Positions 1 through 8,081 of a DNA stretch of 17,128 bases are shown one piece after another. The first letter of the stretch is position 1, and every line of letters begins with the position of its first letter. The translations under genes were made by a program, and so were the position numbers. Origin of the DNA: Cyclostephanos tholiformis (taxonomy: Eukaryota; Bacillariophyta; Thalassiosirophyceae; Thalassiosirales; Thalassiosiraceae); assembly GCA_036939975.1 (NCBI GenBank), contig JALLPB010000352.1, forward strand, positions 1 to 17,128, written 5' to 3'. The notes under the pieces are model-generated. The model was not told where the DNA came from and did not search any database. It saw nothing but the letters and a program-made list of their open reading frames with translations.

Positions 1-30
1 CGGGATTGTACCCTAGAGGTACCCTAATAG

Positions 31-40
31 AAGGTAAGTA
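31..40 (+). promoter_or_regulatory. Possible 5' splice donor upstream of the ORF
   Basis: The sequence AAGGTAAGTA matches the eukaryotic donor consensus (AG|GTAAGT) exactly. It lies 28 bases before the first ATG of the long ORF, and in-frame stops occur at 14, 35 and 44. So either translation starts at 68, or an upstream exon ends here and joins an acceptor inside the ORF as drawn. A chance match is quite possible. Confidence 0.25.
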
Positions 41-67
41 GGCTAAATAAGTAGCAAATGTATCCTA

Positions 68-2638
68 ATGCTTGACGATGTGCCAATATGTAACACGACC
101 CGGCCCGCCTCTCCATCTCCTTCGATGGTAACGGCCCGTTGCGACCCCCCCCCGCGGTACCCTGCCCGGATCAGCAACTACCAATGGGGAACGCTCGAGG
201 TTGATGAGGGCGGCGCGTGGCGGTGGCGGCGGTGGCGGCGGGGGGGGTCTGTTTGTGGTGGGCGGTGGGCGCGGGGGACGCTGGGCTTGGAACTGGTGGC
301 GTCGAGGGACTTGCTCGACAGGATCGATTCCCCCTCCATCTTCCATGAAAGAGACGACCATGACGACCACGACGATGAGGTCGAGGGTAGGGGCGAGGCG
401 TTGAGCTTACTTAGACGACTAGCGGGTATGTCCATCGATTCCATCGTCGGCGAGGAGGACGATGACGAGGAGGAGGAGGAGGAGGAGGAGGACGCGGGGA
501 GAAAGGGGGGGAAGGATGCCGCGGACATTCGTGGCGGCGCGACGGGTCTCGTCGTCGATAACAATGACCGCGACGACTACGTCAACGACACGGACAAAGT
601 CATCAACGACATGGACGACGGGTCGACGAAGGACGAAACGTCATCGATCCCGCCGCCGATCGACGCTTCCGTCGGATGCGACGAAAATGACCACGACGAT
701 GCGCACCATCACGGCGACGACGACGGCGACGACGACCTCATCATATCTCCTGGGGAGTGGGGGGGGACGGATCATCAACGCGAGGAGGCGATCGTCGTCG
801 TACCGACGGCGATGACGGGGAAGAAGGTAAAGACGACGACGCCGTCGTTGCGTTTGCGTCGCGCCGCGTTCGCGCTAATGTCGGGAAGGAGGCGCCGACC
901 GTCGCGGCGCGAGGCGACATCCGCCGTCGAAGACGACGCCGACTTTGTCGAAGGGGGGTGGAAGGACGGGAAATGCGGTCGCGGCGGGGGGGGCGGCGGC
1001 ACTTCGACGACGGCGACATCTACCCCGCGATCGTACGGGATGACGTCGGGGGGGGAGGGGACGGACGATCGAGGGTCGGGAACCACGTCGGCCGCGTTCA
1101 CGGCGATGTCGGCAATGACGTCGACATCGGCGAGGGGTGTGGACGCCGGCAAGGAGAAGACGCCGCGAGGGTGGCACATCCTCAAGGGTCTGACCAAGAA
1201 AAAAGCTGGATCGGCGGCGACGACGGCGACGACGATGACAACAACAACGACGACGGCCGATGGCCGCCAAATGGGTGGTCCTGCCGTCTATCCCAATGTT
1301 ATCGTCCCCCCTTCCGGGACGTTACTATCCGAGGCGGTCGTCATGAATGGCTACGGAGTCGGCATCGAGATGGAAGACTCGTTCGATAATAATGGGGCGT
1401 CTCCCGGTAGCATGACGATGACGACGACGTCGTTGGATCCGAATGCCAATCACTCCGGGACTATGCCGCCGTCGTTCGACCTAGGAGATTTCATCGTCCC
1501 GTCCAAACAAATCATGCCGGAACGACGACAACGGCCAGATGGGCACAATACGGAGAAGGACCCGAGGAGGCGATCGGTCAAGATCGAGCGTTCGGAATCG
1601 ACGAAGGTCCCGAGGAAGCGATCGTTGAATATCGAGCGTTCCGAATCAACGAAGGAGGAAACAGAGAAGGTCCCGAGGAGGCGATCGGTCAAGATCGAGC
1701 GTTCGGAATCGACGAAGGAGGAATCGGATAAGGTCCCGAGGAGGCGCTCGGTCAAGATCGAGCGTTCGGAATCGACGAAGGAGGAATCGGATAAGGAACG
1801 ACGGCGATCGCGCCGAGCTGGGGCGCGGCAGCGTGAGTTAGGGTCCAGACCGGACGATCACGGCGTTAGCTCTTCAATTTCGTCCGCGGAAACTTTTGAC
1901 CATCGTGGCTGTTCGGGTGGACGCGTCTCGCTCGGTAGTGCCATTGGCGTCGTCGCATCTACCGCGAATGCATGTGTCGGCAGGGTTAATGTTGTGGAAC
2001 ATTCATCAGACAATGATTTCACCACTTCTTCTGATCTCTCAACGAAGCGCGGCATATCCCTCGGATCGCCAACAGGCGTAGAGAATTTGTGGGATGGTTT
2101 GATGGATTCATCCGTGGAGAGTTCCTCTGTGTTGGAATCATCGAAGGCTGAGGACTCACTTATCATTGATGAGGAGATCAAAGATCCCGGATGCTGTGCA
2201 CTGTTCGGTGGTGGTGGCTTTTACAGCGTCCTTGATGTGGTGGACAGGATCGACGATGCAATCAATGGGCGTATAGAGGACGATGACGAATATTCCTACG
2301 ATGAAAGCTACACAAATTCCTATGAGGAGTCGAGTCGCGGGTACCGTCTCCGCAAGGTCAGCGACCTCATTGCGAGACAAAAGAATTCTCTACAATACGG
2401 TCGCATTGAAGGGAAAAATGGGAAGGCAACGATCGGTCACCATCAGCCTCGCGAACTACAACGCAGGCAGAAACACCGTACGGAACGAAGCCGACGGTCT
2501 CGTCGTCTTCCCTTGTCCTCATCGTCCGGGAGAGACAAGGAAGTTGTCGGTCCCCCGAGGACGTATCAGGTTAGTTTCAGTCCCAGTACAATCCCTTCGG
2601 AGGGAGATCACGTCCTTGAATATCCAAAGGGATCGTAG
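68..2638 (+). CDS. Low-complexity protein of unknown function, 856 aa
   Basis: I do not recognise this protein. It is one uninterrupted reading frame of 856 codons, with upstream in-frame stops at 14, 35 and 44, so ATG 68 is the first usable start unless a 5' exon lies outside the window. By region: a glycine/tryptophan-rich start; an acidic run of about 14 Asp/Glu near residues 129-142; long Asp, Thr and Gly stretches to about residue 450; a four-copy basic 21-aa repeat (about 498-576) with RRRS and RSES motifs that could be kinase sites; then a less biased C-terminal half with a Cys-Cys/Gly patch (DPGCCALFGGGG, near 706-717), an amphipathic stretch and an acidic Tyr/Ser segment (DEYSYDES). 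No signal peptide or membrane helix is evident. Base composition is very GC- and CpG-rich in the first 1.8 kb and milder after that. Antisense and other-frame ORFs here are composition shadows. The uniform frame and repeat maintenance argue for a real, possibly live gene. A function is not inferable. Confidence 0.7.
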   Translation: MLDDVPICNTTRPASPSPSMVTARCDPPPRYPARISNYQWGTLEVDEGGAWRWRRWRRGGSVCGGRWARGTLGLELVASRDLLDRIDSPSIFHERDDHDDHDDEVEGRGEALSLLRRLAGMSIDSIVGEEDDDEEEEEEEEDAGRKGGKDAADIRGGATGLVVDNNDRDDYVNDTDKVINDMDDGSTKDETSSIPPPIDASVGCDENDHDDAHHHGDDDGDDDLIISPGEWGGTDHQREEAIVVVPTAMTGKKVKTTTPSLRLRRAAFALMSGRRRRPSRREATSAVEDDADFVEGGWKDGKCGRGGGGGGTSTTATSTPRSYGMTSGGEGTDDRGSGTTSAAFTAMSAMTSTSARGVDAGKEKTPRGWHILKGLTKKKAGSAATTATTMTTTTTTADGRQMGGPAVYPNVIVPPSGTLLSEAVVMNGYGVGIEMEDSFDNNGASPGSMTMTTTSLDPNANHSGTMPPSFDLGDFIVPSKQIMPERRQRPDGHNTEKDPRRRSVKIERSESTKVPRKRSLNIERSESTKEETEKVPRRRSVKIERSESTKEESDKVPRRRSVKIERSESTKEESDKERRRSRRAGARQRELGSRPDDHGVSSSISSAETFDHRGCSGGRVSLGSAIGVVASTANACVGRVNVVEHSSDNDFTTSSDLSTKRGISLGSPTGVENLWDGLMDSSVESSSVLESSKAEDSLIIDEEIKDPGCCALFGGGGFYSVLDVVDRIDDAINGRIEDDDEYSYDESYTNSYEESSRGYRLRKVSDLIARQKNSLQYGRIEGKNGKATIGHHQPRELQRRQKHRTERSRRSRRLPLSSSSGRDKEVVGPPRTYQVSFSPSTIPSEGDHVLEYPKGS
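1561..1797 (+). repeat. In-frame 63-bp (21-aa) tandem repeat inside the ORF
   Basis: There are four head-to-tail copies at 1561-1608 (48 bp, shortened by 15 bp), 1609-1671, 1672-1734 and 1735-1797. Each encodes a variant of PRRRSVKIERSESTK followed by EESDKV or EETEKV. Copies 3 and 4 are nearly identical in DNA, copy 2 has diverged (KRSLNIE). All length steps are multiples of three, so the frame is preserved, as expected for expansion in an expressed gene. Confidence 0.93.
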
Positions 2639-2835
2639 ATCGCTTTTGATGATGTGCACTGACTTACCCCTTCTATGAGTGTAACCGAAATGATGCATTT
2701 CATTGCTACAAGAGTGCTGGGTTGGTTCAACATGAGTGATGAGGTGATGGTGATTAGGTTCATTGTGGTGCACTATAAAATAATGGTTATTGTTGTGTGG
2801 GTATGTTGAAGTATTTTTGTACTAGTTTTCAAGTG
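2639..2835. other. 3' flank of the long ORF
   Basis: This is AT-richer, TG-rich sequence after the stop codon, probably the 3' UTR and spacer. A TATA-like CACTATAAAATAATGG lies at about 2770-2785. I see no clear polyadenylation signal or gene. Confidence 0.4.
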
Positions 2836-2994
2836 TCATTTGCCCAGCTTGATACTTCTTGAATGCATACATGCCTTAGCATCCATGTCATTGATATGCC
2901 AACCTCGATCATTGTGGTAGGTGTACCATACTCCGAGTCCCAGATCCTTGTTCCCATAATTATTTGCCTTGGCACAACCATCAAAATCATTGGG
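2836..2994 (-). pseudogene. Coding-like remnant, downstream half, cut by the LTR element
   Basis: On the minus strand a frame reads from the LTR boundary (PNDFDGCAKANNYGNKDLG...) for about 50 codons to a stop at 2836, ending SIKLGK. It looks like protein (WYTYHNDRGWHINDMDAKAC) rather than random translation, but I do not recognise a family. The upstream part would lie on the other side of the LTR retrotransposon at 5342-5560. The two pieces are one frame apart when joined across a single target-site copy, so the sequence has decayed or an intron is involved. It could be part of an older transposon rather than a host gene. Confidence 0.35.
2990..2994. repeat. Target-site duplication, left copy
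   Basis: TTGGG immediately precedes the left LTR. The bases right after the other LTR (5331-5335) are TTGAG, a 4/5 match. Five bases is the usual duplication length for LTR retrotransposons. Confidence 0.6.
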
Positions 2995-3098
2995 TGTCAG
3001 TCTCCTTACGTCCCAGAGTCCCCAACTACATGATAGGGAGGGATAGAGGAGAAGAGTGAGCCTAGAGTACTTAGGGTATCTATGGCTATATACCAACA
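2995..3098 (-). repeat. 3' LTR of the small LTR element
   Basis: It is 104 bp. On the plus strand it begins TGTCAGTCTCC and ends TATATACCAACA. It is gap-free against 5227-5330 with 8 mismatches by eye, mostly transitions, including a CG/TG difference near 3009 that is typical of cytosine decay. Confidence 0.9.
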
Positions 3099-3110
3099 CC
3101 CCCCATGATT
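3099..3110 (-). other. Polypurine tract
   Basis: The minus strand reads AATCATGGGGGG directly before TGTTGG of the 3' LTR. A G-rich purine run at this place is the usual plus-strand primer of LTR elements. It is short and interrupted by a T. Confidence 0.6.
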
Positions 3111-3303
3111 CATGGCGTAGCCATGAAGTGGAAAACCAAAATGAGATGGACGAAGTGACCCAAAAGGACACCAGGCAAACAGAGCAAAAGAATGACAATG
3201 CACTATCTGAAAATCAACCAAAAGTAACTAAAAATGCAAGACTCAAAGAAGCAAACTTCGTCAAGAAACAAGTCTCCCAATAGAATTTCCAAAGAACTGA
3301 AAT

Positions 3304-3684
3304 TCAAAAGAAGTGCTCCAGAAGAAAACAACAATCCCACCACCTAAACCCATCCTCCACATTCATTGGGCATGTGAGGCCGATGATGCTCACCACAAAG
3401 AAGGGGCGCCAGTTGTTTGAGAGCCTGTGGGCTGTGTCATTGACAAATGCAGCGAGGATGATGTCTGCAACATGTGTGCTTCCATGGTGGAAGTGGTAGG
3501 CCACGATCACAGAAAGGATGGGCACCCCCCCATCCAACAGCATAGAAACAGTCATCTTGACGTCAAAGGGTTGGGGGGAATGAAAAGATGACGCCGTCAT
3601 GGAGAGCAAAAAAGACTGCATCTCTGAGCGAGGAGGAGAGTTTGCCCTCACCAAGCCCTGCACCAACAATGTTGGGACTGCCAA
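3304..3684 (-). pseudogene. Open stretch in the 3' part of the LTR element, unrecognised
   Basis: A minus-strand frame of 126 codons lies between the coiled-coil part and the 3' LTR, with Pro/Ser-rich and hydrophobic segments (for example VADIILAAFVNDTAHRL). Other frames here also contain protein-like pieces, so the original frame has probably shifted. It has no motif of polymerase, protease or envelope. It is most simply read as the 3' end of the element's single decayed ORF or its untranslated region. Confidence 0.3.
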
Positions 3685-3813
3685 GGTTGATGGTAAAGTC
3701 CCCCTCCATGTAGGCTGTGGGCAGGAGGGAAGAGCCTCATCGATCGGACTGGATGCACAAGGACAGTTGCGACGTCCAGTGCGATGGCAAGGTCAGACGC
3801 GCCGGCACACCAT

Positions 3814-4968
3814 CTAGAGTGGACTTTTGTTGACCAACGCCCATGCCACCAACAGCTTATTGTGCGCGGCTGCCTCATGTTGACAGCACAACAAATGCAC
3901 CACTAACATCTTAGCGGGTGTGGCCGACGCATGGCAACGGCATTTGTCGCCCCCTTTCGCCAATGGCTGCACCTCGTGGTGACAGCGTTCATTGGCCTCC
4001 TTCACCAACTCCTGTCCTGCCAACACCGTAGCTGCCAATGCCTTAGCCACCGAGGCCATCTCATCCAATGCCATAGCCACCGATGACTTAGCCACCGAGG
4101 CCATCTCATCCAATGCTGTAGCTGCCAATACCTTAGCCACTGTGGCCATCTTATTGCAACAAAGATTGTCGGCCACCTTCAACAACTCCTGCACTGCCAA
4201 CACCTCAGCCTCCATCGCCTGCACAAATGTTTGGCAAAGCTCCTCACAAAAGTCATCAATTGCTTGACGAATGCCATCATACAACTGGCAAAGGTTGTCA
4301 AACAGTCATGGACAGGCTGCTCCCAGATGTGCACAGCAGCTGGCTGATGATGGTTGGCATTGGCAGGGGCCAATGCGCACAGCAGTCATCCTCGTAGTGC
4401 AAGCGTGCAAGGTCGGCTTCACGTTGCTGGTGCCACAAAGTCTGGAGCCACAGGAGGATGGTTCTGGTGGCCTCCCAGCGAGCAGCCTCCTGGCAGGCGC
4501 AAACGGCTTGCTTGTTGAGAAGCTGTTGGCGACAAGCAGCTTCGTGGCAGGCATGAGCAGCTTGCTTGTCGATGAATTTTTGTTGACGGTGCTCATCTTG
4601 GCGGGAGTGAGTGGCTTGCTTGTCAAGGAGCTGTTGGCAATGGCACCCGTCCTACCACAGGACGTCAATTTCTCCCTTCCAATCCCTGTATGCACGGTCC
4701 ACGCAGGCATGGGCCCCAAGAAGAATAGGCCCCCCAAGTGGGGCTGGAGGTAGCAGGCTGGGGACTTGCTGGTCTTTGCGGAATGCTCATTGGAGCCATT
4801 CCTCATCATGAAGGGGGTGGCCAATGCTAACAGGGGGGTTGTAGTGTTCATAGATTTTGAAAAACCAGTTGGGGGCACTTGGGGGAGGCTGTGACCATTT
4901 GTATTGCAGCCTTCCTGCAGGAATGGAGAGGGAGGACAAGGGAAATTGGGCCGGCGGTGATCCACCAT
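3814..4968 (-). pseudogene. Gag-like coiled-coil ORF of the LTR element, decayed
   Basis: Reading on the minus strand from about 5011, a Pro-rich start (MTQGHPLLPPPQMGNGG) leads into repeated helical units such as QQLLDKQATHSRQDEHRQQ and LLNKQA, then TRTILLWLQ, then QQREADLARLHYEDD, and after a break ALDEMASVAK units and ELVKEANERCHHEV. This is an Ala/Gln/Glu/His-rich coiled coil spread over at least three frames, with stop codons inside (for example after IDVLW). Cys, His, Trp or Gln occupy many places where a coiled coil of this kind would have Arg, which fits C-to-T change in CGN codons. I infer a structural Gag-like role from position and composition. No zinc knuckle is visible. Confidence 0.5.
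4042..4161 (-). repeat. 45-bp (15-aa) tandem repeat in the Gag-like ORF
   Basis: Units starting near 4042, 4087 and 4132 share CTTAGCCACCGAGGCCATC or close variants at exact 45-bp spacing, the last more diverged. On the minus strand they encode variants of ALDEMASVAKSSVAM. The period of 15 residues is a multiple of three bases and suits a coiled coil. Confidence 0.75.
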
Positions 4969-5206
4969 TCCCCATTTGTGGTGGAGGAAGGAGGGGATGG
5001 CCTTGGGTCATTATTTTTAAATTATTAATTCTGACATAGGGAGGTACGGGAATTAATAAAATAAATAATGATGAGGTGGACCGATCGATCCAAAGGGATC
5101 AGTCTGTTTGCTTTGGTGGTTGGCAGAGAAGGGATAGGGATAAATCCCCACTCCCCCCCAGCAATTGGGGAAGGTGGCTCCCCTGCCAAGCCGAAGGCAA
5201 GGCAGC

Positions 5207-5226
5207 AAAAAAAGGGCTCGATAACC
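5207..5226 (-). other. Candidate primer binding site
   Basis: Just inside the 5' LTR the minus strand reads GGTTATCGAGCCC. Allowing an indel, this resembles the complement of an initiator tRNA-Met 3' end (TGGTATCAGAGCC). The fit is imperfect and the expected leading T is absent, so this is tentative. Confidence 0.35.
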
Positions 5227-5330
5227 TGTCAGTCTCCTCATGTCCCAGAGTCCCTAACTACATGATAGGGAGAGAAAGAGGAGAGGAGTGAGCCTAGAGT
5301 ACTAAGGGTATCTATGGCCATATACCAACA
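5227..5330 (-). repeat. 5' LTR of the small LTR element
   Basis: It is 104 bp and the direct-repeat partner of 2995-3098. Read on the minus strand it starts TGTTGGTATATGG. The right-hand target-site copy TTGAG follows at 5331-5335. Confidence 0.9.
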
Positions 5331-5341
5331 TTGAGTACACC

Positions 5342-5560
5342 TACCATTCTACGTGCTTGTCAGAATCCATCAACACCAAGCAGAGCTCCATGTCTTCCAA
5401 TTTCATGAACAGCATGCTATTCTTCATACAGTTTGTCAAATAATAGGCACATGCTGCACTCTTTCTTCTTCTGTCTGAGTAATTGGCTGGGAGCCATTGA
5501 AGAGAGATACTTGGGAAACAATGCGTAAATTTGCCATAACATACTAAATGACTACTATTG
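5342..5560 (-). pseudogene. Coding-like remnant, upstream half, beside the LTR element
   Basis: The minus strand reads openly for about 73 codons (FNSSHLVCYGKFTHCFPS, SLQWLPANYSDRRRKSAAC, YYLTNCMKNSMLFMKLEDME, DSDKHVEW) and stops at TAG about 10 bases before the LTR boundary. The codon pattern and charged helical stretches look like protein. I do not recognise the family. It may be the 5' part of the sequence at 2836-2994 that the LTR element split. Confidence 0.35.
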
Positions 5561-5670
5561 AATTACTGATGATGGATAAATTTCTTTGAAATTCCTCTAT
5601 ACTCATTCAAACTGGGCATATCAAAAATAATGCTTAAAGCATTTTTCAAATTTTTAAGCAGTCATCACTT

Positions 5671-6245
5671 AGTCAGTAATATACAATTACTTCAAATTTG
5701 AACCTGAATGGAGGTGTTCAAATGGTCTGTTTAATGAGTGAACTAGTTCTGTAATAAGATCAATGTCCTGATATGGCACTGTTGAAAAGCATGGTTAATA
5801 GAACCATCATTCTTAATTACTACTATGAATCCAGGCGGGTCATGTTTTTTTTTGTGAGTTGTGTTGTGCGTTATTGTTGTGTGTGATGGTGCTCAGTATA
5901 TAATATATAATTACATTCTTAATTACTACTATGAATCCAGGCAGGTCATGTTTTTTTGTTTTTTGTTGTTGTGAGTTGTATGTTGTGTGTTTTTTGGTGT
6001 GTGTGATGAATCTGAGTCAATAATATACAATTACTTCAAATTTGAACCTGGATGGAGGTGTTAAAACGATCTGTTTAATGAGTGAACTAGTTCTGTAATA
6101 GGATCAATGTCCTGATATGGCACTGTTGGCAAGAATGGTTCTCAGAACCATCATTCTTAATTACTACTAAGAATCCAGGCAGGTCATGTTTTTTGTTTTT
6201 TGTTGTTGTGAGTTGTTGTTTTTTGGTGTGTGTGATGGTTGTTGG
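5671..6245. repeat. Direct-repeat cluster A-B-B-A-B
   Basis: Block A (about 137 bp, starting AGTCAGTAATATACAATTAC) occurs at 5671-5807 and 6015-6151 and is roughly 90% identical. Block B (about 100 bp, starting CATTCTTAATTACTACTA and running into TTTTTTGTTG/GTGTGTGATG) occurs at 5808-5913, 5914-6014 and 6152-6245. A short echo of the start of A sits at 5894-5913 between B1 and B2, as if a full A had been deleted between AATTAC microhomologies. So a unit of about 240 bp was probably tandemly arrayed once. No coding potential. Confidence 0.9.
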
Positions 6246-6640
6246 TTATTGAGAGCCCAACAGTGGTCGCAATTATGTACTTGGAAGCTGTTAGTGAACT
6301 TGATGTCCCATTTAGCAACAAAAATGCCCCATTTAGAACCATTTGAAGTTAGAAAGGGGCATAGTGCTTATTCTGATGACAACTGCCAATCCAAACCTTG
6401 ACAACAATTACCAATCTAGCAGATGTCCAGGTGGACGCTCGTGCCTGCCTTGGTTTATCCAGAAAGCTGGAGCAGGTGCATTGTTGTGAGATGCCTCATC
6501 ACTCATCAGTCCCATGGCAGCAAGAGGGCTATGTATCCTGGTTCTGGCAGGATCAGCTTGCAAAAGGGGCTGTGGGAGAAGACATTGACATCTGAGACCA
6601 GTCCCTTTGCAGGTAGAAGGAGTGCCTTGATCCCTATCGT
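6246..6640. other. Spacer with overlapping short open frames, no gene assigned
   Basis: Both strands stay open for 65-99 codons (6423-6722 plus, 6408-6692 minus), but none shows a motif I can name. The overlap and lack of an intact frame suggest decayed transposon sequence. Confidence 0.3.
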
Positions 6641-7010
6641 TCATCAGAAACAGAACAAGCCGGTGGTAGATGGGGCGAATAAGCCCCTGCATTGGGCCTA
6701 TGAGCCTTTGAAATGGATTTAAATTTCTGTTTTTGCCTTTTTATCAACAACTGTATATGTCTCAAAAGAAGAATCCCACATGCTACTAATTGTGATACAT
6801 GAAAAAATAAAAAGATTAAGTTCAACATTCGATCACCTTCCCTTTTCATTTTTCACGTACTGTATTCCAATGAACACACTACAATAAACTCTAATAAATT
6901 TGGCTTTAAATCAACAAGGAAGATGCAGTCTTTTTTATAGGAAAGCCATAACTAGGTTGAAGTGATTCCAAAAGAAATAATTGGAATCTATATTTAAACC
7001 AAATCCTATG
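6641..7010. repeat. Diverged long repeat, copy 1
   Basis: Collinear blocks are shared with 16519-16975: CATCAGAAACAGAACAA, an AATCCC...TTGTGATA...AAAATAAA block, a pyrimidine run ending TACTGTA.TCC, ATGCAGTCTTTTTTAT (6923-6938), and AATTGGA.TCTA. Spacing between blocks is similar but with indels, so identity is modest. Same orientation. It may be the 3' end or UTR of an element family. Confidence 0.65.
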
Positions 7011-7703
7011 TATTTAGTTTTTTTTAATCCTCTGAGGCCAATGGCGAACTTTCAAAACCAACCCCTACTCCCAGACCAAATGCACAACCCACATCAAAAG
7101 AAAAACAAAAACATGACACCATGGTCCCCTGCCACCCACCGCCCTTCAGCGGCTTCAATTTTGAAGGTAAGTCCAACTGCAGCACATCAACTGATGGTCC
7201 TTGATTGTTGCAACAGATAAATTCCCTCTACAGATCAAAATATTTTTGTCCCACACTAAAATCCTGCTTGTATTAGCAACATATTAAGTATTCTTAAAAT
7301 TTAATTTCAATATATTGGTGCTGGGAAAAACTATTGTATAATGTTCATTTACTTGTTCTGATTGATACAATACCTTCCTACCTGTATCTAAAATTTTTAT
7401 TAAATAATACTTTGATTTTTTTTATATAATAGATAATTGACTATGAGTAAAATATGTGTTTCTGAGTTGAAGTGTCTCAAGTTTGATACAATCATATGCC
7501 TCTGAAGGACAAATCTGGGATCTGGCAGTTTAAATTTTATTTGTATATCAGATTTACTTTGATTATATCTCTTTTTGATGCAATTCAAATAATCACATCA
7601 TACATTAAAAAAATTATTATTTTGTTTCTTGTATTTGTCTTCCCACACTATGTTTATTGGGAAAATTGTTCGAATACCTCACTTTATTAAATTTGTCATT
7701 CGT
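7011..7703. other. AT-rich intergenic DNA
   Basis: I see no gene, hairpin or repeat I can support. There are poly-T and ATTTAAA-rich stretches, and short open frames on both strands that have no motif. Confidence 0.5.
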
Positions 7704-7890
7704 GGCAGTCCCGGATTTTTTGCCTATTTCAAATGCAGGCCTTATTCCGAAATTATATTTTTAGGTGTTTGTGGGCAGCACACCATAAAATCGTTATTTC
7801 ATTTGCAGCACGAAATTATTTCTCTTTTCCTGTGCAGCATGAAATTATTTTGTTGCTTTTTTTTTATGCCCGAAATTCCTTTTGATCTGA
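7704..7890. repeat. Degenerate minisatellite, units of about 30-37 bp
   Basis: Five or six consecutive units each begin GCAG or GCCC, contain a GAAATTATTT-like core and end in a T- or pyrimidine-rich run. The clearest are GCAGCACGAAATTATTT at 7805 and GCAGCATGAAATTATTTT at 7834, with weaker units at about 7704, 7735, 7775 and 7868. Unit lengths vary. Confidence 0.7.
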
Positions 7891-8040
7891 AACTAGCTTA
7901 AACAAAGGCAAAAATGGTGGGAGAAACACAAAACTAGATCCTAGGCTCATAATTAAGTAATCACCTAATAATACCATCTACCTGAAGCAGGTTGTTTAGG
8001 AGTAGTTGCACCATCCAAAGTAGGTTGGGTAGGTGTGATG

Positions 8041-8081
8041 CATAATTGTTTCTCACATCAAAATTGTGAGAAACAATTATG
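8041..8081. repeat. Perfect 16-bp inverted repeat (hairpin)
   Basis: CATAATTGTTTCTCAC (8041-8056) is followed by a 9-base loop and its exact reverse complement (8066-8081). The similarity extends outward imperfectly through GGTTGGGT (near 8023) and ACCCAACA (near 8087). It could be a foldback or MITE remnant. There is no T-run for a terminator and no nearby gene. Confidence 0.9.

Larger units (their letters stand above)
2995..5330 (-). mobile_element. Small non-autonomous LTR retrotransposon (2,336 bp)
   Basis: The element is bounded by two 104-bp direct repeats that on the minus strand start TGTTGG and end TGACA, the TG...CA rule for LTRs, and it is flanked by a TTGGG/TTGAG near-duplication. 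A run of six G on the minus strand abuts the 3' LTR, as a polypurine tract would. The 2.1-kb interior carries decayed minus-strand reading frames for an Ala/Gln/His-rich coiled-coil, Gag-like protein. I see no protease, integrase, reverse transcriptase or RNase H, so the element would depend on a relative's enzymes (LARD/TR-GAG-like). The LTRs differ at 8 of 104 positions by hand alignment, so the insertion is not recent. The CpG content of the interior is higher than in the other element remnants here, suggesting it is younger than they are. Confidence 0.85.

Noticed and set aside
65..1755. Several long antisense and alternate-frame ORFs over the first gene
   Set aside because: They are Arg/Ser/Pro-rich mirror images of a GC-rich, low-complexity coding strand, with no motifs. 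They are composition shadows.
7704..7890. CRISPR-like array
   Set aside because: Repeats are degenerate, spacers are not unique and of even length, and the window is eukaryotic.
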